Notes: generated by a model from the letters alone, not told the origin. Counted from the first letter of the stretch, positions 34,706 to 47,520 are shown. The stretch is 64,000 nucleotides of DNA from Multifurca ochricompacta (GCA_022496185.1 WTXG01000201.1:1-64000); one strand, 5' to 3'. Numbers and translations are program-made.

Positions 34706-36211
34706 CTACTTGCTCTGTGTCGGGTTCAAAACGGCATCAACAGACTCGCTTAGAGATGCCCTGATGTCCACCGGTTTGGGGTTCCAACCAATGCTCTTAC
34801 CCCGCGTGGGTTCGAGCCGCTGCGTCTGACCCCATAAGCGCAATAGCCTTCCAGAGCAGTCAAAGTACATGGATGAATCAGCGTCACAAACTAAGGGGGA
34901 GAGAGAGGAGATTAACTCACGGGTCGGATACATCCTGATAGCGGATAGACGCCGCCGTGCCATCCTCCAATACTTTGCGCGAGGCGAGTTCTTCACCGAC
35001 CGCGGTCATGATCTCTTTGAATGATACAGGGTTTACGGCACCAATGTAGTAACGTTCGTACGGACTTGAATCTTTATCCGCGCCGCTCACCACGCGATCA
35101 AAGACGAGTAGGAAGAGATCGATGAGGTCATTCACGTCCGCCTATGAAAGGGGAGGGAAGTGGCGCGCGGCGCAAAATGGTCAGATCAGAAAGAGAGAAA
35201 GAAAGAATGCAATGCAATGCAAATGAGTTTGGGAGATTTTTGGAGAACGGGGATTAACCGGGGAGGGAGAGAGGGGGGGGAGAGGGAGAGGGGGGAATTA
35301 CGTACCAGATAGAGCGTATTGGTCCCTTCACCAAAATAGCAAGATCGCTTTCGTTCCGTCGCGAGTTGGATTAGGAACTTGAAAAACATGGATCCCGCTT
35401 GGGCGGGCCCACGAGGAACGCCAACTACGCCGCCGGGACAGATGATGTGAGATTCAACGTAACCGGTCTCACTGGCTTGCATGATCCTTTGTGACAAAAA
35501 AAAACAACGTTTTAGCCGGGAAAGAAAGAAAAAAATAAGGATAAGAATATCGGGTTCAATACGTACGGAACATCGACATCACCATGAAGCAGGTTAGGAG
35601 TGAGAGCGCGAATGTCCGCTGGATTTCCATCCTATATATATATATATATTATTTTGTGTGCGGAGTGGTGGGGGGCGAAGAGGAAAAACGTACGTTCCAG
35701 ATCCTACCCTGAGGGTCATATGCCCCTTCGCTTTCTGGGTCCAAAAAGATAGCAGCGCCGCTCGTATGCACGAACGCCCCTCGAGGTTTCCCATCCACTT
35801 CAACGCGTTTTCTCTGACCGGTCAAGATGGCCGTGGCCAACTGGAGGTTATCCGAATTGGCCGTGTTGATAACTACATCTGCCTCACGCGCTTGTTGTTC
35901 TATGAACTCGAAGTTCTGATCAAATGATCCCTCTATCGCCCGCACGTTTGGACCAAACGAAGTCACGGGAGCGATTGACTCGGGTCGACGGACGAGCGCG
36001 ATGAAGGTTGTCGTCGGATGGGCTTTTGAGAGTTCTGCGAGGACGGGGCCTATATAGGATGTTCGTCATTGATGATAGTGGTAAGGGTAGTGGATGTGCG
36101 ATCGAGAGACATAAGTTGAAATCAAAATCGCGAGGAGGGTTGATCGCTGCTAAAAAATCTCTCACCGCCGATATAACCCGTCGCACCGAGAAAGAAAACG
36201 GTGGTGGTCAT
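34706..36211 (-). CDS. NAD(P)-binding epimerase/NmrA-like protein, paralogue 1
   Basis: A Rossmann-fold protein of the atypical extended short-chain dehydrogenase group. Exons (descending): 36211-36166, 36049-35694, 35631-35567, 35486-35306, 35141-34921, 34847-34706; 336 residues, no frame errors. The dinucleotide motif is GATGYIGG at residues 9-16. ADVVINTANSD and FVHTSGAAIF follow; the second is typical of the central strand. YVESHIICPGGVVG and SRYYIGAVNP-like YERYYIGAVNP mark the C-terminal half, which ends with IGWNPKP. The last acceptor is at 34848, since the more upstream AG would put the exon out of frame. The substrate is not known. It lies in tandem with a close copy at 36902-38324. 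Confidence 0.88.
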
Positions 36212-36901
36212 TGTTTTGAATTTTTTGTGGTACAGTTAGTTCACAAAAAAAAAACTGTGTTTTGAGAGGAGGAGTATAAAGTATATGAGATATGAGGATA
36301 TGAGGAGTCCCGGTCACCCCTATCCATCCATGATATATGTATGTATACGTTGCTGCGCGGCGGGTGATCTTTCAGCTCTACGCATCCGATGTATAATATG
36401 AAAGGCTGAGTCATGTACCACCTCGGTGATCTCGTCTGCCTGCCCATTTATTAGGAAGATGAATGGACGGAGCGCGGAGGAAGAAATAAAGGCCGCCACC
36501 GCGTCACCGGAGCGAACACATGTACGACGACACGCGGTTCTTTCCTGCGTGCGTGAGTAAAGCAGTGTATTCTTCTCTTGCTGGTGGGCGATAAGTCTCA
36601 CGATGAAAGCCGCGTGGAGTAATAAAGTCCCGGGTCATCCCGAGTCAATCATACTCAATGTAGCGGCGTCGCGACCATCGCAGGCAGTATCTGGAACGGG
36701 TCAGGGGGGAAGTGCAAGCGGCAGATGTCGGAGGGAAGGAAGGAACGATGATACGATAAATTCCTTGAAGAACCCACGTTATATGTGATCAAGAAGTTTT
36801 CTATTTAGACGACTTCCAAGTTCATCATGAAATGTCCATCAACAAAGATATTGTTTTGAAAGCGATCAGCTAGGGGGGGGGGAGAATAACTAAATAAAAT
36901 G
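36212..36901. other. Spacer between the tandem epimerase-like genes
   Basis: Unique sequence without a convincing exon chain. It carries the promoter of paralogue 1 and the 3' end of paralogue 2. Confidence 0.5.
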
Positions 36902-38324
36902 CTACTGCAGCTTCGCCAAGGCAGACGTGATCCCCTCTTCCGCCCAATCTTCTAGCACCACCGGGCGCGGTTCCCATCCCAGTGCCTTGGCACGTTCTCC
37001 GCGAGCGTTCTGACTCGCACCAAGGAATAGCGATGCCCTGGGGGGGGGGGTGTAATTTAAAAGGTGATGCGTCATTAGTACAAGGAGCGAACACCGGTGA
37101 CAAATGGCTTATTCAGATACCCACGGTGGCGGAATGACGGAGATGGAAACACTCTGTGCCGCGCCATCTTCTAGCTTTCCTTGACTCGCGAGGATTTTAC
37201 CGAACACGGTCATGATGTGCTTCCATGAATGAGGTGTACTGACACCGATGTAGTACCTCGAGTATGGGCTCGCCTTGGCATCCGCATGGCTCAATATGCG
37301 CTCAAATACGCGTCTGTAGAGGTCTACGACGTCGTCCAGTTGCACCTAAAAGTTGGAAATAACGTTAGAGCGACGAAGTAGCAAAATCTGGTTTATAGAG
37401 ATGCAAACCACAAAAAGGAGCGCACGCACCGTGTAAAAGACGTTCGAGCCTTCGCCGATATAGAGGGCCTTCTTGAATGCGAGCACGAGCTGCGTCATGA
37501 ACTTGATGAAATACGAACCGGCGGGGACGGGCCCTGTGGGTGGGCCGACGATCGCTGCGGGGCAAATGATGTAGGATTCGGTGTAGCCAGCTTCGGACGC
37601 CTGCAATATCCTGGAAACGACGACGTTGTTTGCCTTACGTGCTGAAGAACGGGGCATTGCGAACACGGGGAGGGGTGGAGAATGAACTTACGGTGCGTCG
37701 ACTTGGCCATGCAACATCTGAGGAGTGATCGCACGAATGTCTGCTTCATCACCGTCCTGAAAGAGAGGCAAAAAAAAAATTCAGTTCGGGCGCGCTCAAA
37801 CCAAGACCAAGTTGACTAGGCGTAGGAAAGGGAAAGGAGGGGGAGGGGGAGGAGGAGGAAAACGGTTTGCTCACGTTCCAGGCTTTGTTGTTGGGGTCAT
37901 GCTTTCCCTCATTTCCGCCATCCATGAATACTGCAACCCCACTCGTGTGAAGCAAGACAGCCGGGGGCTTGTTATCCTCTACGACGCGCGCCTTCTGCCC
38001 AGCCAAGATGGCCGTATTGAGGCCAACATCGTCACTGTCTCCCGCATTGACGGTGATGTCGGCTTCGCGGGCACGGGAAGTGATGAGATCGACATCACTG
38101 AAAGCACCCTGGACAACTTGGACGCCCAAACCGCGGATCGCCTCAAAGTGGTCGGGGTTGCGCACAATCGCAGTGATCTCAAGGTTTGGGAAGGCCTTAA
38201 TCAGGTCAACAAGCACAGCACCTTAATTAGAATTATAGTCAGTTCATTTACCAATGGAGTCCCGACGCCCAGGACACATACCTCCGATGTAGCCCGTAGC
38301 GCCAATGTAGAATACGGTGGGCAT
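36902..38324 (-). CDS. NAD(P)-binding epimerase/NmrA-like protein, paralogue 2
   Basis: The tandem paralogue of the gene at 34706-36211. Exons (descending): 38324-38282, 38221-37875, 37756-37692, 37610-37430, 37345-37125, 37037-36902; 330 residues, no frame errors. Exons 3, 4 and 5 are 65, 181 and 221 nt in both copies. GATGYIGG lies at residues 8-15, then ADITVNAGDSD, LLHTSGVAVFMDGG, YTESYIICPAAIVG, YSRYYIGVSTP and the end LGWEPRPVVLEDWAEEG. The final acceptor follows a run of C (about 37038-37048). A reductase or epimerase role is implied by the fold; neither substrate nor pathway is evident. A third broken copy lies just upstream on the same strand. Confidence 0.88.
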
Positions 38325-38719
38325 TCTCTAAGTTGACCTATGAGTGAGAGAGTAAGTCCAAGGGCTCTATGTGGGAAAGGGTTGTGGGTTGACTCGATTT
38401 AAAGACGGACAAGGTTATGACCCTGTGCCCACATTTTATTGTCTTGAAGTTCCACATCGGGTCTGGGTGAGACCAGAGACAACCTGAGCTAGACCGCGAC
38501 CACCTTAATCATATTATCTAACCGTCTCGTTCCCGTTATCAGTGTGTTGTCGTTGTCGTCCACTTGGAGCTTTGTTATGATGGTCATGGTCATGGTCATA
38601 TATCTATGTTATTGTTATTGTTATATAATCTAGATGCACGGCGGCCCGCATGTACCGCCCCCTGAGTTGTGCAAGCAGCTCTCCATCCTTACTGTGTTTA
38701 TTTAGACCACCATCATCAA

Positions 38720-39612
38720 AACGACAAAGAAAAGACTTCCTCGATGGCAAACTGCCGCGACATACCATTAAACCTAAGCCAGCTTTGCCAAGCGGACGCG
38801 ACTCCCTCGTTTCCGCCCCAGTCCTCCGTACGAGGGTTCCCCATCCCAAAGAAGTCTTGGCACGTTCCTCCCTGGAGGTGTTGACTTGGAACCCGAAGGT
38901 ACCCATGATCCTCTGCCAAAAGAGGGAGAGAGAAAGGGAAGAATGAAGATAGTGTCAATGGTGTGGTGATAGAGGAACATGCCACGGCGGGGCATAACAC
39001 GGAGACGCTCCCCCGTCGCCTCGTCTTCCAGTTTACCTCAACCACCTCAGGGCGGCGCTCCAGACACGGACACGATGCACTTCCACGGAAACTGGATTGC
39101 TGATGATGGGCAATATAGTACCTCGAATATGAGTATGAGCTCCTCTTGGCAACATCGCAACTCAATTCTGTAAAAAACTCGACGACGTCGTCCAGGCGCA
39201 CACAAAAGAAAGAACAACTGGCCAATAATAGTACGATTACGACCATATACATGACATGACGATGATGAGAGGCAACGCACAAGGCAGAAGACGCTAAAAC
39301 CTTCCCCGACGTAGACGGGTTTCTTGAACGTGAGCATGTGTCCCGTGAGTTTACTTTTCTCTCTGCCTCTCTCTTTCGTTTTTTTTTTGATGGTGGTTTC
39401 GGTAGGATGGCAGCGAGGGGTGTATAGTCGTTCCATCACCATCAGCTCAAAGATGATCCATAGTCCGGTCGAACGAACATTTCCTCGTGATTCAATATCA
39501 TCGTTCCCTTTCCCTCTCCCCCCTCTTTCCTCCCACCCCCCACCAGGTTTTTTTGCGCGGATCTGAAGGAAGGATACACAGAATCGTATATCGTGTGTCC
39601 TGCAGGAATAGT
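38720..39612. pseudogene. Relic of a third epimerase-like copy, broken by an inversion
   Basis: Fragments matching the paralogue at 36902-38324. On the minus strand: LTFKKPVYVGEGFSVF at about 39345-39300, RLDDVVEFF then YSRYYI at about 39205-39110, a piece matching GKLEDGAAQ at about 39045-39000, and a tail with ERAKTSLGWG and, in another frame, TEDWGGNEGVAS at about 38890-38770. On the plus strand at 39564-39612 lies EGYTESYIVCPAGIVG, which should come directly before the first minus-strand piece in the same exon. So exon 4 has been cut and one half flipped between about 39350 and 39560. Frames are shifted and the Rossmann-motif exon is missing. Not functional. Confidence 0.75.
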
Positions 39613-41844
39613 AGGCCAAGAAGAATCATAGCGAGGTGGTGTTTGAGATGGCGTACAATTCCCAAAAAAAAACTTCTCGTTCGGGTCATGCTTCCTCCCC
39701 CCATCCGCCGTGCCATCCTGGGATGTAGTAACCCCCTTTCGTACACCTCTGAGGTAAAGGAGGGCTTCAGCCAGTTAATGGCCACACTAAATGAACAGGT
39801 CACAGTCGATCATCAATGAAATGCACTTTTCATTCAGTAGGCGAGACTTTCTCTCAGATGTGGTGAACACACATAGGGGCACTGTAACCAACTTGTCGTG
39901 CTAATTACGCCAAGTAGGTGGATTACATGGGTAAGACTGTCCTTGGATGGTGTCATCAACACAACACAACACAATACCGCATCATTTTCTGGCGCGTCAC
40001 ATCGCCAGACTGCGTGAATATGTATAGATGATTAGGAATTATATTCTACTTGCATTGGATGGCTAATCCTGCTCAACTGCCATTTTTGGTCCCCGCACTC
40101 CAAAAGCTGAAGGGTCACGCGTGGCCAGGGCTGAGGTTATCATTCGATTCTAGATCTGTTTTGTAGAATTGTCAAATGAACGCGGGATTCCAGATCGATA
40201 TAATCGCGTACAACTAGTTCGTCTGGGCCTGGGGACACTTCTTTTGGGGTGATCGCACTTACTAGTAGAACACTCGGGGCCAAACTGGAATGTGTCTGTC
40301 ACCCGCACTATCAGTCCTTAAGCCTTCAGCGTTTTTTATGAGGCTGTCCGCGAGCGAGTTATCTCGTCCGTCGTCGCTATGAGAAAGCAAAGGCGCAGTT
40401 CCATTCCCTCACCTTCTCCCTATCACATTTACCAAAATGTCTGCTGTATTCTAGCTAGGGCTTCAGCTTCTATTTCAAAGGCAATCAGTCACCAAAAGGT
40501 CCTCACCTGCCGATATTCTGCTCCACTGCCCAACTTCACCAACACCAAATGGGCCACGACACTGCCTCGTATTTCGACAACCATCTGTGCTACCTTCAAG
40601 CCTATCACAAACAGTCACTCAACGCGGTCTTTTCCACCTCACGGCGTCTTTACTAATCACTATCAGTTTCCCGTCGTACTTGGATCATATACTTTTCATG
40701 CGATTAATAGAACAGACTCAAAACCATCTTCGTTTTTTTTTTTTTCCACTTCATCCCATCCCATCATAACTGCCCCTTTGGATTGCAGTTCGCAATGAGT
40801 TCAAAGTGTAGAGAGTGTTCCCAAGAGAGAAAGGATGTTGCGGTGGGAAGGCCACTAATTGCGTCCGGTTTTTGGATTCGAGAATTGGGGGTTCCGAAGG
40901 AAATGGGTCGAGCTCAGACAGATAGTATGTATGCAAGGACAGACCAGAGAAAGTACAATCAAAGAAATTAAAGCAGCTACCAAAGTATAGGAGAGCAAAC
41001 GCGAGAGAGCACGGTTCATGTGATCTTTATCTCAGGAACAACAAGAATTTAAAGTCAATCCAGGGCAAGAAATCCGCTCGCGCATAGTGAATCAAGTGTG
41101 CGGAGCCTATCCGCGGTGAGTGTGAGGCAAAGTGTTCCCGAGAGGAGAGAAATGCCGTTTGATTTCTGTTTCTGGTGGCTCACTGGCTGCTCTACTACAA
41201 GTATTGTAGATACCTTTGTATACTTGTTGAGAGTCCAGTTATGAAGCAGAAGATCGGTATAGTAAAGAAGGCCGTAGGCGATGAAGGATAGACGCAAGCA
41301 AGGTAAAAAAAATCAGGTACTGAAGACGGTGAAGTTGACGGTGAAGTGCAGGCGACGGTTAAAATGATGAAACTGATTGTAAGGAATGGACGGGCAGGCG
41401 GCCCAGAATGCGTATGTACTGATAATGTTTGAAACTAAATCAATTCAGGGATAGTAACGACAAAGGAGAGGAGACACGATAGCTGGAGGTTTCATGCCCA
41501 ACGCCCGAGCCATCCTTACACAAGCAAGAAACATCACATTCAGAAGTAGAAACGCTCCAGGAGAACAAACAGACTTACGGTCTGTGGTCTCGAAACTCTT
41601 TATATAAGTGGATCTACATGGATTCTATACGCTTCATCATCAATTACTCATCATTTTGCGTTTTCTGTCTTGGTGCGGTGAGGAATCATAGAGTAGAAAC
41701 GGAAGACGGTACCGAAGAGTGAGGAACAAAAAAACCAAGTGAAAAAGATCAGTAATCCTAAACACAGTCAGTTATCACATCACGTCCAATTGTGGCACCC
41801 AAATCCAGTTAGTAGTTGCCGCGAAAGTAGAACGACGCTGACAT
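39613..41844. other. Gene-poor spacer left of the F-box/LRR-like gene
   Basis: About 2.2 kb with fewer homopolymers than other spacers. Two open stretches (about 40379-40798 plus; 41055-41297 minus) look unlike any family I know and have no clear splice partners. A TATATAAA-like word on the minus strand near 41600 hints at a short transcript reading leftward, but no coding frame is convincing. Confidence 0.4.
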
Positions 41845-43233
41845 CTAGAAATTCCAAAATTGAGCCAAGCTCCAGACGTATTCCACGGTTATATGGTGAC
41901 CAGACTCGGAAAGCTCGCGTGCGGTGACGAATCGGTTCACGGATGTCGACTCCCGAGAGCTCTCAAACTGAATCCACCGTAATTTCGGCAACAGCGCCAT
42001 GGCCGAGTCCCTACTGAGGTCTTCGAGCGCATGTGCGACATCTGGCGCCAGTAACGCACATACATATAGTGTCTCCAGAGCGGTGAAAGGTCGGAAAAGC
42101 CTATACCATTGCGCCAGATCCGTGTCATCAATTACAACTGCTCTCGCACGGATCCATAACGATTTCAAATTGAAGAGGATAGGGGATAATTGGTTGCATA
42201 TGTGGGCCATAGATGAGATTGGTTTATTTCTCGAGTAGCACACGATGCTGCAAGAAAGCCGAACGCGATGCTTAGAATCCATCATTTCATTATCTGTTGA
42301 TCTGAAATAGATGCAAGGATCGCAGTCATAGTCAACTTTTACAAGCCCTCGACTGAGCGATCCGAAATTTTCTGTGCGACTAATGAACTGGGAAAGTTGT
42401 CGAATGTCAATGATGAGCTGATCAAAGAGTTCTAGACTGAGTGTGACGAGCAGTGGAGCATCGATTCGAAAAACCAACTCTTCCAAATACTCGCTGTCTC
42501 CTTTGAATGAAAATGTTGTGAGAGTGGGGAGGACGGCACGTGGCAGTAGAGATGGACGTTGTCTGCTTCTTTGATTAGGAAAAGGAATCAGGGTTTTGAA
42601 CTTGATTGAGAGCAATTTGAGTTTGGGCAACATAGACAAGCAATCGGCCATCACCTCAGGCGAAATACGACCAGTGATCGGTATGTCAGTAAGGCGAAGC
42701 TCTACAAGGTCGCTGGTAGACGAGAGAAGCTTGGGTAATGAAGGAAATAGAAGGTTTTTCAAACGGAGTTCAAGTAGACGAGGGGAATATCCACCAAGAA
42801 ACGCATCAGGAAGGGCTCCCATGATCGTATCTTCTGATGAAAGTTGAAAATATGTCAGCGCTGGAAATGGTTGTTGAAGCATTTTGACTGTTGTGTCTGA
42901 TAATCGCCATACCACACGCAAGGAAATCTTGGATATGCGATCAGGGTGCTCGAGCGCGGCAGCAAGGTCATCTTCATCTTCGAAACATATTGAAAAGTCA
43001 TTGATGACGAGGGGCAATGGTGGCCAACAATCTAGAATCCTCCTCACTGGCGTTCTTGATCTGCATAGGAGTTGTAGTTCAAGACGGCGCGGTGATGCAA
43101 ATATGAGTTGTCGCCATCTACGACACACATGTACTAATGTATGCCATTTCCAATAGGGCTGATGGGGCTTTATCAAATCAAGCCGATAGAAATCGAAAAT
43201 TTCCAAAAGGCTGTCATCAGAGAGCGTATCCAT
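41845..43233 (-). CDS. F-box/LRR-like protein, intronless
   Basis: A single clean frame of 462 residues. It begins MDTLSDDSLLEIFDFYRL, an F-box, followed by WHTLVHVCRRWRQLIFASPR, the usual second half; short landmarks are LVHVCRRWRQ and DCWPPLPLVI. The rest has leucine-rich spacing such as LPKLKLLSIKF and LVELRLTDIPITG. This is a different F-box subfamily from the five intron-rich ones in this window and is common in mushroom genomes. The frame stays open about 300 nt further upstream but without an ATG, so the ATG at 43233 next to the F-box is chosen. Likely an SCF substrate adaptor, target unknown. Confidence 0.87.
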   Translation of the reverse strand: MDTLSDDSLLEIFDFYRLDLIKPHQPYWKWHTLVHVCRRWRQLIFASPRRLELQLLCRSRTPVRRILDCWPPLPLVINDFSICFEDEDDLAAALEHPDRISKISLRVVWRLSDTTVKMLQQPFPALTYFQLSSEDTIMGALPDAFLGGYSPRLLELRLKNLLFPSLPKLLSSTSDLVELRLTDIPITGRISPEVMADCLSMLPKLKLLSIKFKTLIPFPNQRSRQRPSLLPRAVLPTLTTFSFKGDSEYLEELVFRIDAPLLVTLSLELFDQLIIDIRQLSQFISRTENFGSLSRGLVKVDYDCDPCIYFRSTDNEMMDSKHRVRLSCSIVCYSRNKPISSMAHICNQLSPILFNLKSLWIRARAVVIDDTDLAQWYRLFRPFTALETLYVCALLAPDVAHALEDLSRDSAMALLPKLRWIQFESSRESTSVNRFVTARELSESGHHITVEYVWSLAQFWNF

Positions 43234-46200
43234 TTTTATAGAGCCTGCATCATGATAGTCGGTGAGTGTGGTAACTTGTGTATGTATGAAACATACCCGA
43301 CCGGGTTTTATCAATGATGAAGTACAAAGTGTGGTTGCGTGCGAATGTTTGTTGAGACGGGCTAGGGCTTCCGGGTGGACTCGATCTGATGTGATAATAA
43401 ATGCGTCAGCAGAATGATTCAGAGAGATCTGAGACAATTCCACTTTCCTTAATTTAATATATTGTGACAAGTAAATAGTATAATTTGGTGAAAGTGGGCT
43501 AGAATGAGGGGTACCGGTGTTAGTTTGGCGATGCGATAGCACGAAGATCGACTTGAGAGCGGAGAATAAGAGAAAAAGTGACTGTTAAGGCTTTTATACA
43601 TTTCAGCTACAAGAGTCAAATAAATAGGAGAAATCGAAAAGATTAAGATAATAATGGAGAGATTTGAAATGCATGATCTTGACACACTCCTAAGATTTGT
43701 CTCCTTGGGCCGGGGCTGGTTATCATAATTTCTTTCTGCGCATTGACTTTAGATTATCATTCTTAGTGCTATCTAAATAATGATAATAATTATATAGTTT
43801 TGATCAGCTTCTCCGCTCAGGCTGCCCCTGCGCTCCTGCTCCCGACACGTTGTATCTCACGTGTCTCAGTCTCGAACCAACCATATCGGCGACACGGGCG
43901 CATGGGTGTCTAATGATGAGCTCAGCGTCGTCGTCGAAGGATTTCCCCAGAACGACTTGCAACGCCCAAAAAGCAAAAAAAAAAAAGGCGTACGGAGAGC
44001 TTCAAATGAACTATATCAACGGGTACATATACACGCCGCCAAGGTAAAACAGGTCGCATCAATCGTAGAAAACCGTAGCCCTTTTTTTTTCTTTTTCTGG
44101 CTGCGAAGCGTCAAAGTAAGTAAGTAAAGTCGGGGAGGTTTTTTTTTTTTTTTTGGGCCGTCCTGACTGGAAAGACAACAGTAGAAAGAGAGGAAGAAAG
44201 GGTTCAGAAACCAGATGTAGATGCAGTAGTGTACGGCGAATGGTTCCGAACAACAGAGGTGAGATATGCGATTCGAGAAGGGGTGTGGGGGGTGTACATG
44301 TACAAAAAAAACATTAAGAAATAACAACCAACTCAGGAATCTGATGATTGTCCAAATTAAAAGAAAAAAAAAATACTGCTGCTGTTTGTTATATTGAAAA
44401 AAAAAAAAGTACAGTTAGGTGACCGTATGATGACGATTCTGACTTCTGACAGACCTCCCTCCCCAACACTGTTCACTGATTTATGGTCGATCGGATGGAC
44501 TGAGACAGAAACACTCGAGAAGGCTTAAGATTAATTGACCACAAGTTCCAAAGCGGCGCACATCGACACAAGAGAGAAAATGGGATTGTGGCACAAGTGA
44601 GCAAGAGGGTAGAGGGGGTAGAGGAGGAGGACAATAGGTTCGCGGGCAAATTGCATCAGGTCTTTACGTGACATGACATACCTCCCTCAGCTCAGCGTCG
44701 CTGCCGCTCTAAATGAGTATGTGACGCATACGCACTTGTGTGGTGTGTGTGTGTGTGTGTGCCCACACCAACGAGGTGTCTGTCGGAACTTAAAAGAGAC
44801 ACCCCCAAAGAACGAAGTCGCGTCGCCATAAGTATGAGTACGAGTACGATGAGGATGATGAGGATGCTACGAGTTTCAACTTGGCACGCAGCTCAAACCG
44901 CGTCCCCGGGTTCAACGCATACACATAACCTATAACTCGCTTGCTATATTTATGCTTCACTTCATGACCCGACGTGCCAGGAGTGCTGTATAAAAGTGCG
45001 ATGTCGCGGAGGAAGCCCCCCCCCCCGCCGCCGCCCAAGAGCCAAGCCTCGTTTTCAGCAAGTGATGATCTCCCTTTGTCCCAAGATATGCACAGAGAGA
45101 GAGAGAGAGAAAGAGAGAGAAAAATCGGTTAGGAAGAGAGCTCCGCCAGAAAATGATTTGACTATCATTTGCCATGAGGCGGCGGTGATCCGAGGAGGCG
45201 AGGGAGGAGAGCGGCGAGGAATCATCAATTTGAATGATTAAAAAAACGATTGCTGAGCTGGTTAAGGAGAAAGAATAGACACGGGTGAGAAAGAAACGGT
45301 TACAATAATAAACAAACAAACACGAGCTGTGTAAATGGAAGTTTGGAGTAATGGTGCTTTGCACAAAGAATCGAAGAAACCGGAAACCAAGATACGATCC
45401 AAGCCCCTCCCCCCCCCTCTCATGGACACAGGAGGACTTTATTTAATTTTGCATCTATCTACCTTTGGGCTTTGGCTGTTGAATGTACGTATGTATTAGA
45501 CGATTCGGCACACTTTTTAACTTATCGGGAGGGGGGCGGGGGGGACGAGAAATGCTGCTTACCCTCATCACCGAAACATTCGGCTACAACGAAAATTTCG
45601 AACAAGTTGTTAGAACGAGAATGTGGTGAGAGAGATAGAGTGAGTGTGTGTGTGTGTGTGTGTGTTGTGTGGAGTGGAGTGGGAAAGAAAGAAAGATCAC
45701 TTCCGTTACGGAACGGAAAAACGAAGATAGTTCAGGCCTCGCCTACACCACACCACCCCCTACCTCCCTCCCTCTCACCTCCCTCCTCGGTCAAACCGGA
45801 ATGCGTTTGAGCCTCCTCTGCACGCCATTATTGGACCCGCCCCGGAAGAATGCAGGACTTACGAACAGTAGCGGCCACCACTGCATCCTATCCGGTCGGT
45901 GGGTATGAACACCAAAAAAGACATATAATGGTCCCTTTTCTCGGAATGTTTGTTTTGCATGATTCAACGACGACAGGTGAGACAATCGCAATGCTCGCTC
46001 CGGGAGGAATAAAGAAGGTGTTCGAATGGGCATGGCATGTATGTACAAGTCAAGTTCGGATCTGCGGATCCGCTCCCTCCACCACTATAGATAAGGCCCC
46101 CCCTGATCAATCAAATAATAGAAGATCTTAAACTGCTCAAAACAACACAAATCCATTTTTCTGGGTTCTCGATCTTCAGTCTGTTCGGGAGGAGGGGTGG

Positions 46201-47200
46201 GGTATTAGTGTTTGTTGTTTTTGGGAACAGCCAGCGGAGCGGAGGATCCTCATTTGACCTTCAAAATTGTGAGTTAGGGAGAAACTTCCACATTCCGGAT
46301 CATCGTGTTTCGCTAATATCAACCTGCCCTCAAAAAAGATACGAACACCGGTGGTAATACATACGATACGCAGAGAGAGAGAGAAAGAGAGAAAGAGAGG
46401 GGATCATGAATATCATGTCAAATGTCAATGTCAAGAATCTTGCGCGCAAGGAAAGAAGAAAAAAAAAAAAGGGTTACGATTAAAAGAGAAAGAGACCGAC
46501 ATGAAAGGAACCCGCATAGACCGATATGTATGTCCATTGTACATTGTCCCCTCTTGTTTGTTGATCTCTCCCCTGTTAAAGCAGCAAATCATATGAGAGG
46601 TACGTGTGCCTGCCTGTCTCTCTCTCTCTGATAACAAAATAACCCCTTTCGGATCCCCAGCAAGGGGCTCAGGCTTCGGAAATGAGCGGCATGCGCGGGC
46701 ATCCATATTAGTGGTGACTGACCGTTCAACCCCAAACAAACAAACCTGGCCGATCCATCCGATCCATCATCATACCATATCCATTACCCATGCCATGCCC
46801 CCTCCCCCCCCTTTGGGATTATCCCAAATGGTTCCGCGAGTTCAGTTGCCAGGGGGGGAGGAGGAGGAGGAGGAGGGAGGGGTCACTACAAATGCAATGC
46901 CAACCAACCATTGCAAAAACAGAAAAGTTAAGCGATGCACTGGCATTGGCGTGTGTGTGTGTGGGGCTCCGGAGATATATGCGAAGAACAGAACAGAATA
47001 ATAAAGGTACAGTTTCCTTCATTCGGTTGACCGCTCGCGGCAACCAAACCAACAAAAGACGTCCCCTCCTAGGAAGAAGGTATCCTTCTCTCCTTCTCTT
47101 GATTCTCATCATCACATCAACCATCATACAAATATTATTAATGTGGGTAAAGTAAAAGTAAAGAAGGGGGGGGGTAGGGAAAGTGTGTGGGTGAGGGGCA

Positions 47201-47227
47201 CCTGACCTGACCTGACCTGACCTGACC
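47201..47227. repeat. CCTGA pentanucleotide repeat
   Basis: Five perfect tandem units in spacer. Confidence 0.85.
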
Positions 47228-47498
47228 CTTGGCACTGGCTTGAACCTGGCCTTTGGCATGCCTTCTTGACCTCCACCCCCACCCATTTGTTGAATGAATG
47301 AACGAATTAAAAACACCGAATTGAATTACACTTCTCCCCCCCCATCATCAATCAGTCAATTACATCCAATCCTACTAAAGGTCCAAAGTGAATTAGGTGA
47401 ATTTGAAAAGGTTCCAAAAAATAAAATAAAAGTAAATCAAGTCAGTCATTTTAGTCACAGTCAATCAGTCAGTTCGTCCATTGTTGCATAAGCTTTAA

Positions 47499-47520
47499 AG
47501 AGAGAGAGAGAGAGAGAGAG
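47499..47520. repeat. AG dinucleotide repeat
   Basis: About ten AG units in spacer. Confidence 0.8.

Noticed and set aside
34800..34830. tRNA B-box-like GGTTCGAGCC
   Set aside because: It lies within the last exon of an epimerase-like gene and no cloverleaf can be built around it.
40379..40798. 139-codon plus-strand open stretch
   Set aside because: No ATG in consensus context with a downstream exon, no recognised motif; composition fits unselected sequence.
43234..43542. N-terminal extension of the F-box/LRR-like protein
   Set aside because: The frame is open but has no ATG; the F-box begins directly after the ATG at 43233.
45791..46131. Possible exons on either strand near 46 kb
   Set aside because: Both strands are open but neither shows known motifs or a consistent exon chain.
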